From Rotaria socialis (taxonomy: Eukaryota > Rotifera > Eurotatoria > Philodinida > Philodinidae), in assembly GCA_905331475.1 (NCBI GenBank), contig CAJNYU010002392.1, positions 103,465 through 167,464 on the forward strand: DNA of 64,000 nucleotides. The letters run 5' to 3'. Position numbers and translations under genes: made by a program. The first letter of the stretch is position 1; every line of letters starts with the position of its first letter. Under the pieces are notes generated by a model. It did not search any database. It was not told the origin of the DNA and worked only from the letters and a program-made list of their open reading frames with translations. This document shows, one piece after another, positions 35,805-49,734 of the stretch.

Positions 35805-38139
35805 TGTCTGTTCTATAAATACATGAGTATAGCACAGTATATATACATGCAATTTTTCAGATGTTATATCACTGATCAAGTCATACGATTGGGTGTGACT
35901 TTCCTTCCAAGATATACATTTCATTGAGCAGTAAAATGGGCGAAATAAAAAGTGCTATTCTTGACTAGTCATTCATGAATGTCTTTTTTTTTTATTTCGC
36001 GTATGTTTCCATGAAGCATTTAGCGGAACTGAAATTTGCATCAGCTGGCAATGTCCAACCAAGTTTCAATCAGAATTACCGAAGGAAGATTCTAACAAAA
36101 TTGATGATTGACAAAAGCGGTCGGTACGGAACTCTCCAAAGATTAAAAGTTGATCCTTGTTAAGAGCAGGCGATACGTTTTGGTTAAGTTTTGTTCGTAT
36201 TCTTACGAAAAAGATGCATACATTTAAGAATTCGTATAGAGCATCTTTCTCAAGTATAGTTTAGTTGTGAGAAGATTTTAGTAACGATCAATTACATGGC
36301 CATCTGTTGACAGCCGTATGTCGGATGGTTACCAAACTCGTATGTGGTTAGTTAATATATGCGCTAATAAACTAATTAATTAGACTAAAATTCAATAGCT
36401 AGAATGGATCATATTTGAGTCTATGGTGTTTTTCAGTTGAGAATTCAATCGGTCAAAACCAACCGTTGGCGAAGTTGAAACCAACAAAAACATTCGATGA
36501 AATAGACTAATTCAAAACTAGTAAGAACAACGTCTGATCGAAGTACAATTTCATTAGAAACGACTCTTTTGTTCTTGACTTCACAATCTCGTAGATTTAT
36601 TTCTCTTTCTGTTCTCAATCATTAAAAATTGTCAAAATAGTTTTATTGCACTGCTGTGATTGACTATTTACTCATATCTATTATTCATTTTCAATCATTA
36701 AATTACGCACGAAGTTTTAACGTGACCTGATTTGCGACACAGTGTACGACACATTTTGTCCAACAATGACAAAACATGTGCGACACACGCTGAAAACAAA
36801 CGATTCGAATCCGCTACGTTGCATATGTTTGTTTTTAAATTTCATTTTACTATTCGAACTCACACAACTCAAGCCGCCGTGTATGTTATATGTTAAAATG
36901 TGCTTGTTTAGCTATGAAATAAAATCACATTTTGCATCAGAGACAGATGACTTTTTGAAACAACTTCTATCATAATGATAACAAACACCGGCATGCAAGT
37001 ACATCCACTATTCGAATCTCCTTCGGTAGTTTGAATATGAAACGGACAATTTTATTTGACTACTGGTTATATCTTCAGTCTGTATATTGAATAATGTCAC
37101 ATCAAAATTATTCGTCTAACATCTTTGAAAGCCTTCTTAAATATTAGCGATTTATATATTTCGGTTCGACGCATGATGCTAGAGTATTATATTGGTATCA
37201 TGCAGTTCTATCGATAGTTGTTACAGAGAGAAAAAAAGCTTTTAGAATTGTACTGAAGTGTATCATACGTTAATAAGAAACAAAAATTTGTCTTTTACAG
37301 TCTTCTGGGATCCTATTCATATCAAATAATAAGAGAAGAAAGTTCGACTTGAATGCAAGGACATCCATGAAGGTTAATGATGAAGCAAAGCAGTAAAAAA
37401 GACACATGAACATACGTCAATATGAAGTAGCTAATTTGCGAGATAGATACAAGTATACCTTGATGATACTATCGTCTGTCCTTTGCTTTTTATAATAACC
37501 ACCTTCACCGTACGTTGGTACGTGTTCTGTAGATTAAAACGAAGGATACTAATCATACATAAATGTAATAGCGATAGAACGCAAAATTATTCACTAGTAA
37601 CAATAACAGCCAAAGTACACGGATTTCAGTCAAGCGTAAAATGTATTCGATACGAAAACTAAACGTGCTGTACCTTTAACAATCATAACTGATTAAGAAA
37701 TGAATCAATAGCTACAGGTATAGTTGATGTTCAGTGAAAAACAAAATATGAAAATAAACAAGCGTATGACATTTTCTTACAGCTGGTAGAAACCAAAATC
37801 GAATCATCATTACCCATTTCAAATCACTAGACAACAAAAAATAATTACATTAGAGAAAACAACTGGCTTGATTTATTAATATTTTTTGAGATAATTACAA
37901 ACATAATTGCATACATATCTTTATTGTTGAGCGATAGAAATTTGCACTAAATCAGAGAATAATAAGATAATAGTTTCGATATCTTTCTTAGAACATTTTT
38001 CACTCATTAAATCTATTCAATATGTGTTATTCTACTTTTATATTGTAAAATTAAGCTTGAATTTTGATCTATAATTAAACATCATAGTTTGCTTGTTTGC
38101 TCTTCACAATATACTCGTATTTTCGTCCTAGAACTATTA
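35805..38139. other. Intergenic, no supported gene
   Basis: Upstream region of the ATP-grasp gene. Short ORFs (35975-36163, 36742-36975, both plus) have no support. Confidence 0.5.
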
Positions 38140-38990
38140 CCCAGTGAAAAATATTTCGAAAAAAAACGGAATAGAATGGTTTCATGCGGATATGGAAACC
38201 TATTTCCTGCGTAGAAAATGCGTTCCTTGTTTGAGCGAATGCGTTCAGAGTCAGAAAGACATATTCTCGATCTAAAGGAACTCGTTCTTTACCGTTCCAC
38301 ACTAGTATGGAATACTTTCTTCTATACTGAAAAATCGTTCCCTATTTGAAGAGAAAGCATTCTGAATCATTCTTAAACCAGTAGAATTCATTCTAGTTCA
38401 TTTTCTTTCGGAACGGTTAACATAGCATTTCATCGAAATAAAATAGCTTCCTTTTACGTTCTCTCACGAGCCTTTAAGACAATGGATTCTCTGAAGAGAT
38501 GAATGCTTTCTTTTCGAAGCAAACCACATTTTCATTCTAAAATGAAAGGTCTGAAGCAAAGCAGGTTGAAATTGATGTGAGAAATGATGGAATCTTCATT
38601 CGATTTTACTTTAGGGATATTTGGTCTGATTTAGAAAAATTATTATTTTAATAACGGTTTCAGTTACAACGTATTGGAGTACGCCATTCGATAGAGCTCG
38701 TCAAGTTGCATCAGGAACAGTCTTTTGACTAATAGTAGATTCATCTATTAATGATCACCCAGTTGATCAGAAAGGTTAACCGTTTTAAAGAAGAGAAAGC
38801 GTTCCACAAGTGGCAGAATGCGTTCTTCACTGTTCCATTTCGAAACGACCAAAAACACATTCTTACAATGATAGAATGCGTTCTAGTTCGTTCCATTTGT
38901 TGTGGAACGTTTTCTTTTCTTAAAAAAAGAGCTTCAGTTCTTTTGGAACGCATTCTTTACCGTTCTTTTTTAGTAATATTTTTCACTGGG
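38140..38990. mobile_element. Non-autonomous TIR element flanked by TA
   Basis: 851-bp segment starting CCCAGTGAAAAATATT and ending with its reverse complement. The terminal inverted repeats match imperfectly over about 40 bp (both continue with an A-tract, ACGG and GAATG). TA lies immediately outside both ends (38138-38139 and 38991-38992), the target duplication expected of Tc1/mariner-like insertion. The interior carries several copies of GAATGCGTTC or GAACGCATTC in both orientations. No transposase ORF is present; the ORFs at 38075-38302, 38741-38953 and 38751-38993 are products of the inverted repeats. Confidence 0.8.
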
Positions 38991-38992
38991 TA

Positions 38993-39918
38993 GTTTATCG
39001 AATTTTTCGTTCCGATGAAAAGATTGATCTATACCTTGGCTCAGATCATCTATAACATGTCAAAAACATTTGATTTATCTCTTATAATTGATCTTAGTAA
39101 TTAGAAAAATAGGATGCAAACTGAGCAACGAAAAGAACTGCAAATGGAATTGACCAGTTTTCCAATTTTCACCGACTAGTTCATCTGCTTAACATGACTA
39201 GCGTTTTCTCTAATAACAAAATATGATTGGACATGAGGTTACCACTAATGAAATAACCTTCGCATATGATATAATGGTTTTTGAAAGGTGTCTATGAGAT
39301 TAGATAGAATCCGTTGAAAGCTACCAGAATCAATCACAATTCATCAGATAAAATAATAAGATGCGAGTTGTGAGTTTATCAGAGACTTTGACCTACATCG
39401 ACTGATAGGCTTGCCCGAAAGTCATGAAATTCTTAGCACAATCAAACACTAAATTAAGAGTTCTGGATTTTTCAATGGAATGTATTACTATGAATGTTAG
39501 CTATATATTTTCGTAGTTATGGTGCAATTGTGCTACAACACTATTTAGCTGGCATCATGTGTTACATGATGGTATACAGAAATTTGAAATTCTTAGAAAC
39601 TTTAGTTTATTATATCTGCAAGAATAATAACAAGAAAATGAATCATGATGGATTCTATCAATTGTCTCTCCCTGTATATATATTATTTCATGACAAAGTA
39701 TCGTCACAACAGCCTTTTTCTCGTGTGAGAAAACTCATTCATCGTAAAAATACGGTCAATTTCAAGTATTCATGTACGGGAAAATATATGTCTAATTCTT
39801 AGATCTTTTTTATGCTTCAGTTAAACAACATACTGATAATGAAAGTTCTCGTTGGTGACTTGTTTTTTCTTATTTAGTGACATTTTTCTTTAATTTCCAT
39901 GAATCGACTAACATAATT
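38993..39918. other. Intergenic upstream of the FG-GAP gene
   Basis: No supported gene. ORF 39494-39802 (+, 102 codons) has no domain and lacks splice or composition support. Confidence 0.45.
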
Positions 39919-42900
39919 ATGGTGAATTCAATTCAATGCAGAAATATATCTCATCAGAACAGTCTTTGGAATGATATTGAAACAAAGGAAAAATTAAGAG
40001 CTATTTTCAAACAAAGGTATTTTTATCTATTACATTGATTTGATGTAGATCAACATTTTCTCTATTTTATATCGCAAGGATTTTTTCATTGGTGGAGCAG
40101 CGTACCAAACGCTTTTGTCTCTTTGGAATATTTACAAGCATAGCAATTTTTGTCGCAATATTAACAGTTTCGTTGACTTCACCTAGACCAAGTATGTTAT
40201 GTTCAACGAAGTTTTGCTTTCACATGAGATAGTCGGATTTAATTTTTGAAAAATTTGAGACTACAAAAAATACTTCTAAATACCACACAGAGAAAAGATT
40301 TTTAAGTTTTAAAAGAAGATTTTCAATTGTTAATATCAACAGTTGCGTATAGAATATCTACATCGTTATAGTATTCATGTGTTCAGGTTGTTGATTTTCA
40401 TCTAAATTTTACTTCTATTGATATAATTCTGTCGAACTCATGCATATTTAGGTAAAAAATGTGAATTTTCATTCAAACGAATGAAAAAAAGTTCGATTGC
40501 TACCAGTTCAAAACCACGATCTATCGCTGTCGGTGATTTTAACAATGACCATTATTTAGATATAGCTGTAGCAAACTCTGGTACCAATACTATAGGAATA
40601 TTTTTTTTACACGATAATGAAACGTTTGCAAGTCAAAAAACATATTCAACCGGAATTGGTTCTCGCCCTAGTTCACTTGTTACAAATGATTTCAATAACG
40701 ATAATTATTTAGATATAGCTGTTGCTAATTATGGTTCTAACAGCATTGGAATATTTTTAGGAAATAATAATGGAACATTTAGTAATCAAAATGTACTTTC
40801 GCTTGATTCATCACGTCCAATTTTTATTAGTATCGGTGATTTCAATAATGATAATAAAATGGATATTGCTGTAGCTAACAATAGTACTGATACTATTGGA
40901 ATTCTTCTTGGAAATGGTGACGGAAGTTTTCAAAAGCAAATAATTTATTCTACTGGTTATGATTCTCGTCCACAATCATTAGCGATTGGAGATTTCAACA
41001 ATGATAATAATCTAGATGTAGCTGTAGCTAATTATGGCACAAGTAATATTGGCATTTTTCTCGGATGTGGCGATGGAAAATTTCACAGTCAAAACACTTA
41101 TGCAAATACTCTGCACTCGAATCCATCTTCTATTGTTGTTGGAGATTTAAATAATGATAATCATCTTGATATACTGGTCGCACATTCTAGCACTGGTGAC
41201 ATTGGTATATTTTTTGGTTACGAGAATGGTACATTTGCAAAACAAACTACATTCTCAATAAGCTCCCATTCTTATCCAGAATATATTACCGTCGGCTATT
41301 TTGATAAAGACAAGCAACTCGATGCTGTTGTTGTTGATTCACACAACAATCACATACATGTTCTACTGAAATATGATAACGAAACATTTACTAAAACAGC
41401 TACATATGACGGTGTACCAGGATCACATCCGTCTTTTGTAGCTGTAGCAGACTTTAATTATGACAATGAATCAGATGTTGCCATAGCCAACTATGGTACT
41501 AATAATGTACTCATACTTAGTAAACATGTAATAAAACCATTAACAAGACAGAAGAATTATTTTATTGGAAAGGATTCTCGGTCGTCTTCAATTTTTGTTT
41601 ATGACTTTAACAATGATGATCGATTCGATCTATTGGTAAATAATTTTAACAATGATAGTTTAGTTTTACTCATCGGTAATAATAATGGAACTTTTACACG
41701 AGAAACAACATATTTCACTGGACATGAATCAGCTCCAAAACAATTATGTGTTGGTGATTTAAATAATGATAATCGAATAGATATTATCACTGCTAATTAT
41801 GGCTCAGACAGTATAGGTATTCTTCTTGGACAAGACCGTGGAACATTTTCCAATGTGAAAACTTATTCTACAGGTCATGGTTCTAAACCGTGGTCGGTGG
41901 CTGTTGGAGATTTTAATAATGATAGTCGATTAGATGTTGTCACTGCCAATAATGGATTCGGCGGCTTAAGTATTCTTTTTGGAGACAGTAATGAAACTTT
42001 TACAAATGTAACAATATGTTTTACTGATATTATGCGTAAGCCGCTATCGGTAGTTGTTGGCTATGTCAATAATGATATGCACTTGGACATTATCACCGCT
42101 ATTTGCAGTTCTGATGATATTGCTGTCCTTCTTGGGCAGGGTGATGGCACTTTTGCTACAGTACAAAAGTACTTTCTTGGTGATTTATCTTGTCCCAATG
42201 GTATCAGTCTTGTTGATTTGAATAATGATAGTTATATGGATGTTATTGTTTCAACTTTAAATGGCGGTTTTGTTGGTATTCTCTTTGGGTACGGTGATGG
42301 AACGTTTTCAGACGTTACACTTTATTTAACGGGTTCTACTTCTTCACATTATTCCATCGCTGTTGCTGATTTCAATCATGATCATCATTACGATTTCGTC
42401 GTTAATAATATTGCGAATGATGAAGTAATTATCTTTTATGGATATGGTAATGGTAATTTTCATCGTGCAAAGACGTATTCAATTGGTTTTGGTTCGCGTC
42501 CGTATGCAGTTACTACTGTTAAATTGAAGAACAAAAACACAACAAATATTATTGTTACTCTCTGGGGTACAGGAAATCTTGCTGTTTTAACTGAATACGA
42601 CGCTGTATACTTCGCTAATCGAAAAAAATATTCAACTGGTTCGGCTCCACAACCATATTCTATAACTATCGGTAATTTCAGAGATAACAATCATGTAGAC
42701 ATAGCCGTTGTCAATTCAGGGCATGATACTTTAGATGTCCTTTTTAATTCAGGTAACAGTTCATTTGAAACTCAACTAACACTATCTATCGGTGCTGATC
42801 ATTATCCACTATATGTTACTACTGGTGATATCAACAAAGATGATCATTTAGACATAGTTACTATCAATTCTAAGAATAATAGTATTAGCGTAATTTTGGG

Positions 42901-44746
42901 ACACGGAAATGGAAGTTTTGAAACGCCAAAGATGTATTCAACGGAGGATGGCTCATATCCATTGGCAGTTGCTATCAATGATATCAATGGCGATAATAGA
43001 TCGGATTTAGTTATTGCTAATACCAATAGAGATAATATTGGCATACTTTTTCGATATAATTACACATTATTTAAAAGTGAAAATAAATACTTCAGTCGTA
43101 ATGAACGAAGACCATTAAGCATTTTAACTAGTGACTTCAATAATGATACATATCTAGATATTGCTGTTACTTTTTATTACAGTCATACAATAGGTATTCT
43201 ACTCGGACATGGTAATGGAACGTTTGGTATTATGATGATTCATGCATTGAAAAATGGTTCAAAACCTGAATCTTTAGTTGCTCATGACTTTAACAACGAT
43301 GGACGATTGGATATAATCGTCGTGAATGCAGGTACTGATGATTTAGTTATTCTTCTTGGGTGTGGTAATGGAAGTTTCACGACCACAAAAAGATTGTCGA
43401 CTGGAGAGAATTCAAATCCAATAGCAATCATCTTAGCCGATATAAATAAAGATGGTCGGACAGATATTGTAGTGGTAAATCATGCTCACGACACTATAGG
43501 AGTTCTATTTGGATATGGCAATTTAACTTTTAGTACCTTGTACAGTTATTCAACTGGAATCGATTCGGGCCCAAAATCTATTGCTGCTGGTGATTTCAAT
43601 AGTGACGGCCGAATTGATATTGCTGTCGGTAATTATGGTACTAGCAGTATCAGTATATTTTTAGGCAATGAAAAGGAAAGTTTTATCACTCAAATGAACT
43701 ATTCAACTGGTTATCAATCTTGGCCTGCTTGTATCACTGTTGGAGACTTCAACGGAGACAATCAACTTGATTTTGCCGTTAGTAACCATAATTTGAATGA
43801 TGTTGGCATTTTTTTAGGATACGGAAATGGTAGTTTTGCTCCTATTACGACATACTCTACTGGACACGGTTCTTCTCCACGATTTCTTGATACTGGTGAT
43901 TTTAATAATGATGGTAAACTAGATATAGCTGTTGCTAATTACGGAACTAACAATATTGTTGTACTTTTTGGATACGGAGATGGAACTTTTCTATTAGGAA
44001 TCGCATATCGAACTGGCATCGGATCTTCACCGTGCGGATTAGCTATTGGCGATTTTAACAAGGACAGTATATTAGATATTGCTGTTGCAAATTATAAATC
44101 AAATGATATAAGTATTTTTCTTGCGCATGGAACCGATCTCTATGCTGGCGTAACATCACATAGTATGGGCGATGGTGCGCATCCAATATCAATCGCTATT
44201 GATGATCTGAATAACGATGGTCTAGCAGATATTGCCGTAGCTAATTATGGTACTGACAATGTAGGTATTTTACTTGGATCTGGTCATAGAAATTTTGACT
44301 CTGTCATACCATATTCAACTGGAATTGGCTCTGGTCCATATTCTCTTTCCATAGCTGATTTTAATAATGACTATCGGCTGGACATTGTTGTTGCGAATTC
44401 TAAAACGAATACTATTGCTATTCTTACCAACATTGGTAATGGTATGTTCGTAACTAACATGCTTTATTCAACTGGTTCGGGTTCTCAACCGTACGCAGTT
44501 GTCATAAATGATTTCAATAATGATGGCATATCAGATATTGCTGTTGCAAATGCAGGTACTAACAATATCGTTCTATTTTATGGATACGGTGATGGATATT
44601 TCGGAAATAAAATATTCTACGCACTAGGCTTTCGATATCAACCTTATTCAATTGCAGTCGCAGATTTAAATCAAGACGGTTGGTTGGATATTGTGATTGC
44701 ATGTCACGGTACAGATCATGTAGAAATGTTAATAAAAATGTGCTAG
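39919..44746 (+). CDS. Type II membrane protein with 28 FG-GAP/VCBS repeats
   Basis: Exons 39919-40016, 40079-40191 and 40452-44746 (introns 62 and 260 bp, phases 2 and 1), 1501 aa. The upstream exons supply a cytoplasmic tail and one membrane anchor (FGIFTSIAIFVAILTVSL, about residues 50-67). The last exon encodes 28 repeats of about 51 residues following S-x-P-x-S-I-A-V-G-D-F-N-N-D-x-x-L-D-I-A-V-A-N, then GIFLGYGNGTF and TYSTGxG. The DFNNDNxLD core is the Ca2+-binding loop of FG-GAP/integrin-alpha-type beta-propeller blades. Repeat 14 has lost it (VKLKNKNTTN) and repeats 6, 7 and 11 are weakened. Many NGT/NGS sequons suggest glycosylation. The likely role is adhesion or ligand binding at the cell surface. 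An AATAAA lies at 44796. Multiplied FG-GAP proteins are typical of bdelloids. Confidence 0.9.
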
Positions 44747-47045
44747 TAACTATTACCGTTGTTGCGTACAATTTCTTATTTTTTTTGGAATAGCAAATAA
44801 ATAAATACAAAATCGTATTACGATCTTGAACTACGGGTGTGGCTTTCAATATTATTTTACCAAATAAAAAAATACTTGACTATGCCCATCTCAAATGTGA
44901 ATGCATTAATCATATGTTGTCTGTGATTTTCGAAAATATTTGCATAAAAAAAGATTTATCAGTGAGTGGATTGATAAAGCATAGTTATGATTGTAACCTA
45001 CTCATGCAGAATAGATCAGTATTTTTATTTTTTAATATTATTTAATTAACTAAGTCTATGTGTTTCAAAATAGCCTACTATTGGTTACTTGTCAGAGAAG
45101 TTGTTTTTGTTTTAAGAAATAGACAATCCTAATCCATATGAAGTACATCAGCTGAATTATTGATAAATATGTCTAGTTTTTATTTTCATGCAGTAAAATA
45201 TTTTTCTCAATTACATGTTATTGCTATTAAACACGGATACGTTTTTTACTCGTTGGTTATTTTCTCCTCGAGATATAAATAGAATCTTATCAGTTGGCAA
45301 TATTGAATCACTCTTTACAGATTCCGTCTGTATAATAGTCGCGAAATCCACTAACATACAAGTTGTTTTTCTAAAAACAAATGATCTACGCACAATTTTT
45401 TTCATCTTTTGGTAGCTGTCTGAAACTATAGCAAATAAACACTTCTCTGAAAACTAAAAGAGATAATAAGTAAGTCATTTCTAATATTTTAATGATATCG
45501 TTTCGAGTTTTACGAAATATTCAAAGTCTTTTCTCAAAGCCATTCATTTTTTTAAAGAAATTCAGGTTTTACTGCAAGAAATCGACGTAAAAATGACGCC
45601 AATTTGGTTTTCACCAAAATTCATAAAACAAATCGTACGAAAGAGAGTACAAGGAAAGTAACAGATAATTCTAACACCAATGTTCATGTATTAGTAGAAT
45701 GAAGCGTTTTTAGCTACATTTAGCCAAATACATCAAAGGATTAAATTTGAATGGAAAATTCTGTGAGTTAGAGTGAGTTTAGAAAAATGAAAATTTGTCG
45801 CAAACATGTAGAGATTGTTAAAAATCACAGAGTCGTTTAGATATTCAACGAAATTCATGATTCAGAGGTGATTTAAATCACTTTCTCTCTCTCCCCCCCC
45901 CCGCCACACACTCGAGGTTTTTTGCTAATTAAAAATTCTATCCTGTTGAAGTAAATGGAAAGTATATCAAACATGAAAATATAACGTGTTGTCAACATTG
46001 CTTTATTTTTTACTAGAATAAAAATAATGCACTAACCTGTTACGTAAATTAACCGGAAGAGGATATCCGTTTCAAAAGAATAAAGAAAGTATCATGTTAT
46101 CGAACGTATGAACACGAGAAACGACGTTGTGTTGTTGAATATCAGTTTGTCTGACATGGCGCAAACTGAGTTGTTGTGTTTTTCCACTGATTATTTTACC
46201 AATCTGTAGAGGAAAAAGCACAAAAATATTCTTATTTAACTTCCTTTTTCATTAAATAAATTTTGTAATGATCGACTATTACCTCTATCGTATGTGTGAT
46301 AATCAATGCTGCTTTTGGAATCGATGAAAAATAGTCATTGAAATTGAAATCAGTTGAACAAGCGAAAGGAAATGAGTTGATACATGTGTCTTGTTACAAT
46401 TAGTGTTATATATTTGAATAAAACAACTTGCCAAACTATGCGAATAGGGAGCAACAACGTAATTATTCATAGTACATATATGGAATCAAAATGTGCAATG
46501 CAGGGCAAAATTTTGTTCGTTTGTCTGCTGCCACTAGTAGACTACTTCTCATATGATACTTCAAGATCTTTGTTTTCTCCCATATAATCTACTAAAATGG
46601 ACTTGGAATCCGAAATTTGAAGTTTTCCCATATTAATCTACGAATTGTAGAAACAAAGAAAATTAAATCAATTTTTAGCTCGGAATTGCAATGAAAACAA
46701 GGGTATCTTATGATTAGTAGTACCCATAGTTCTATCAATCATTAGCGACGAATATAATATTTTATGTAGGTAATCCATAAATGAATATGATCCATGTAAG
46801 ATCAACGTATTGAACAATTAATAGAGACTGTCGGATTTATATTTATCACTTTCATGTGTGTAAGTATTGTTTCTATTCTTAGTAGCATCAGTTCTTGAAT
46901 TCAAAACTCAAAGGTTTGCAATAAGTTTTTGCTATTTTTTTATTAGAATATCTAAAACAAAATCTACATATATGCCATTGAAAAATAAAAATCATCAGTT
47001 TTTCTCTAGTTAAGACTTTCATTTATTTTTTTTAAACTACTTCAG
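44747..47045. other. Intergenic, no supported gene
   Basis: AT-rich. A pyrimidine/C-run microsatellite lies at about 45882-45902. ORFs 45211-45415 and 46384-46587 have no support. A 5' exon for the following array was sought here but none was convincing. Confidence 0.45.
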
Positions 47046-48299
47046 TGATGAATACAGTCGAACGATTTTGTCAGTTATGTCGAAAACCAGTAAAGTTTTT
47101 ACGAAACTTGAATTTATTTCCATCGATACCACGTTCAACTAATCACGCGGATCTTCAAAATGAACGCATATCTACAAGATTACTTATTTTACTCTTATTT
47201 CTCTCAACAGCTACCATTATTATGTATACTTCATTGATCAAAGCTAATAAGATTGTCGATATCGGCGCACCTACATTCGAAGTATATTCACAATTATATA
47301 TAACTTATTCACAAACGTTAACATGCCCATGTACAACAATATCGGTCGATTATAAGAGGTTTCTTAATGCTGAGTATACATTTCATCAAGTGTGCAGCAG
47401 TATTTTTGTTACTGACGATTGGATAAATCATATTGCTCCATCTTTTGAAAATCAACCCTATGATCCTCCTAGCTTTGTATGGACAGGTACAAATATATTT
47501 CACTCGCTAAGTGCTCTTTGTGAATTATCAAATAAAACGGTATCTGAAAGTCTAACTCGTTTCTATTCAAATCAATATATTAGTGCTACAATAACGCCTT
47601 CATACTTATTTCAATCACAAATCCAATCAATGCTTGATCAATTCGTGTCCTCAACAGCTAATAATTTCTTATTGTCATTACAAATTGTACTCGATACAAA
47701 TCATGCCAATGCTTTGCTCTCAGCCAAACAAACAAACTTTTTGCTAGTTTTAGCACGTGAATATGCCCTTATTGATATCGTACCATTATCTTATGACGGT
47801 TGTGAGTGTGGTTATTCAGCTCAATGTATTCAAACAGCGGGTATTTACAGTTATCCAAATTTAACAACGGTATTTTCAGTAACAGGTCAATATGTTGGAT
47901 GTTTTCCGCTTGAATCATTATTACAATCGACTCTCGAATGCTTTTATAGGCAAGCATGTATCGATAAATTAAATTTCTATATACGACATAATTCATTCAT
48001 GAATGTAACCGCTCTTGATTCAACGTTGGCAAGTCGCTTCTTTGAGAATTCAACAATTCACGAACTTATAAATAAACTAATGATTGAAGAATGGAATCAA
48101 TCTATTATGTATGAAAGTTATTACAATGCATGCAAACCTATAAGCTGTACTTAGAGCTATACAGCTAGAAATGCTATACTTTACATGATCACTACATTTT
48201 TTGGTCTTATCGGTGGTCAAGTTGCAGTTTTGAAACTAATTATACCACGATTCGTTCGATTTATTAGAGGAAATAGAATAGCGCAAAATGAACAAACAG
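47046..48299 (+). CDS. Two-TM Cys-rich surface protein, array unit A (internal stop)
   Basis: An open frame begins 2 bases after a good acceptor (CTTCAG|TG-ATG, ATG 47048) and runs to TAG 48152. The same frame then continues to a phase-1 donor (ACA-G|GTAAGC, 48299). The encoded protein has a short cytoplasmic N-terminus and a TM helix (STRLLILLLFLSTATIIMYT). An ectodomain of about 300 residues follows with conserved Cys (TLTCPCTTISVDYKRF, YTFHQVCSS, CECGYSAQC, ESLLQSTLECFYRQACI) and NKT, NLT, NVT and NST sequons. The terminal motif is C-K-P-I-S-C. Beyond the TAG the frame encodes a second TM (LYMITTFFGLIGGQVAVLKL) and a basic tail, aligned with unit B where the stop is Tyr. So either TM2 is lost, the stop is read through, or this is a decaying copy. 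The family is not a named one I recognise. Confidence 0.7.
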
Positions 48300-48483
48300 G
48301 TAAGCTCATTGATGTTCCAATAATAAGTCAATGCCCAATTATCTATCGCTGTTTCTATGTGAGACGTTAGTAAAACTGCGATATCTTAATTTTAAAAATT
48401 ATTATCAAACCTCAAATTGGTTCAGCTACTATTTGAAATAATATTATTAAAATAAAACTCACAAACTATTTTCTTTTAAGCAG

Positions 48484-49734
48484 ATGATATTCAACAGGAA
48501 AATCTCCCATGGCTTTGTAAGTTTCAAGAGAAAGTATCTGCATTCAACTTGTTTCAATCAATACCGCCTTCAATCAATGAATTTCAACTTCAAAATGAAC
48601 GGACATCAACGAGATTATTTATTTTTTTCTTCATACTCTCATTAGCAATCATTATTGGATATATTTCACTAAAAAGCGTCACAAAAATTGAAAATATTGA
48701 AGTGCCTACATTCGAAGACTATTCAAAATTATATTTAAATCATTCATCAACTTTAGTATGTCCGTGTGAAAAAATATCCATCGATTATAAAAGATTTGTT
48801 TATATCGAATATGCATTTCATGAAGTATGTAATAGTGTTTATATTACTAACGAATGGATAGCTTATGTTGATGGACGTGCTACACCAGAAATTATTGGTT
48901 TTGATGATTTTCGAGCGACGGGTATGAACGCATTTCGTGCTCTTCGTTCTCTTTGCCAATTAACTAACAAAACAGTATCCGAAAGTTTGATTGGATTCTA
49001 TTCAAAGCAGTATATCAGTGCTACAATACAACCATTACATTTATTTGAATTTCAAATACAATTACTGCTTGAACAATTTATGTCTTCGATAACGAATGAT
49101 CTAATATCATCGTTAGAACTCGTACGAGACACAACTCAAGTCAATGGTCTATGGGCTTTGGCTGGCATGCAATATAATATATACATAAATATTGAATTTG
49201 ATAGTTTATCGTTAGTGGTTCGTGATTATTTTGACTGTAGTTGTGATAATTCACCTAGATGCATTCGGCAATCATCTATTTACAGGTTTTCTGACAAAAC
49301 TGTGCTATTTTTAATACCAGGTCTCTACTTGGGATGTCTTGCAATCGAAGCATTATTACAATCAACACTAGAATGCTTTTACAATCAAACATGTATTAAT
49401 AAATTACAATCATATTATGCATATAAAAAATTTCTGAACGTAACCGTTCTTGATTCAACATTGCTCGGCCATTTTCCTGTGAATTCAACCATTGAAGAAC
49501 TTGTAAATAAATCAATGATTAAAGAGTGGAGTCGAACTATTACGTTCAAAAATTACTACAATACATGTCGGCCAACACATTGTTTCTATAGTTACTCAAC
49601 TAGAAATCATATATTCTATATTGTGACTACAATATTTGGTCTATGTGGTGGCTTGATAACAGCTTTGAAGTTTATTTTACCATTATTAGTTAAACTTGCA
49701 AGAAGACATAAAAGATTACCAATTACAATACCGG
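48484..49734 (+). CDS. Two-TM Cys-rich surface protein, array unit B (intact)
   Basis: Open from the acceptor AAGCAG|AT (48484, phase 1) to the donor CCG-G|GTAAGA (49734, phase 1): 417 codons with no stop. If the donor is unused, a stop comes at 49757. It is homologous to units A and C along the whole length: NERTSTRLFIFFFILSLAII (TM1), STLVCPCEKISIDYKRF, YAFHEVCNSVYIT, NKTVSESLIGFYSKQYISAT, ESLLQS-equivalent EALLQSTLECFYNQTCI and CRPTHCFYSYSTRN. The second TM (FYIVTTIFGLCGGLITALKF) and a basic tail follow. There is no in-frame ATG before TM1, so it needs an upstream exon, either unit A (only 184 bp away, phase-compatible) or an unseen short 5' exon. Topology (two TMs, Cys-rich ectodomain, P-x-x-C before a Gly-rich TM2) is loosely like ENaC/ASIC channels, but signature motifs are absent. 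Confidence 0.72.

Noticed and set aside
38075..38993. Mirror-image ORFs at both ends of the 38-kb element
   Set aside because: Produced by the inverted repeats (GGAACG/CGTTCC motifs); not protein-coding.
39494..39802. 102-codon ORF upstream of the FG-GAP gene
   Set aside because: No domain, and the FG-GAP gene has its own well-supported 5' exons starting at 39919.
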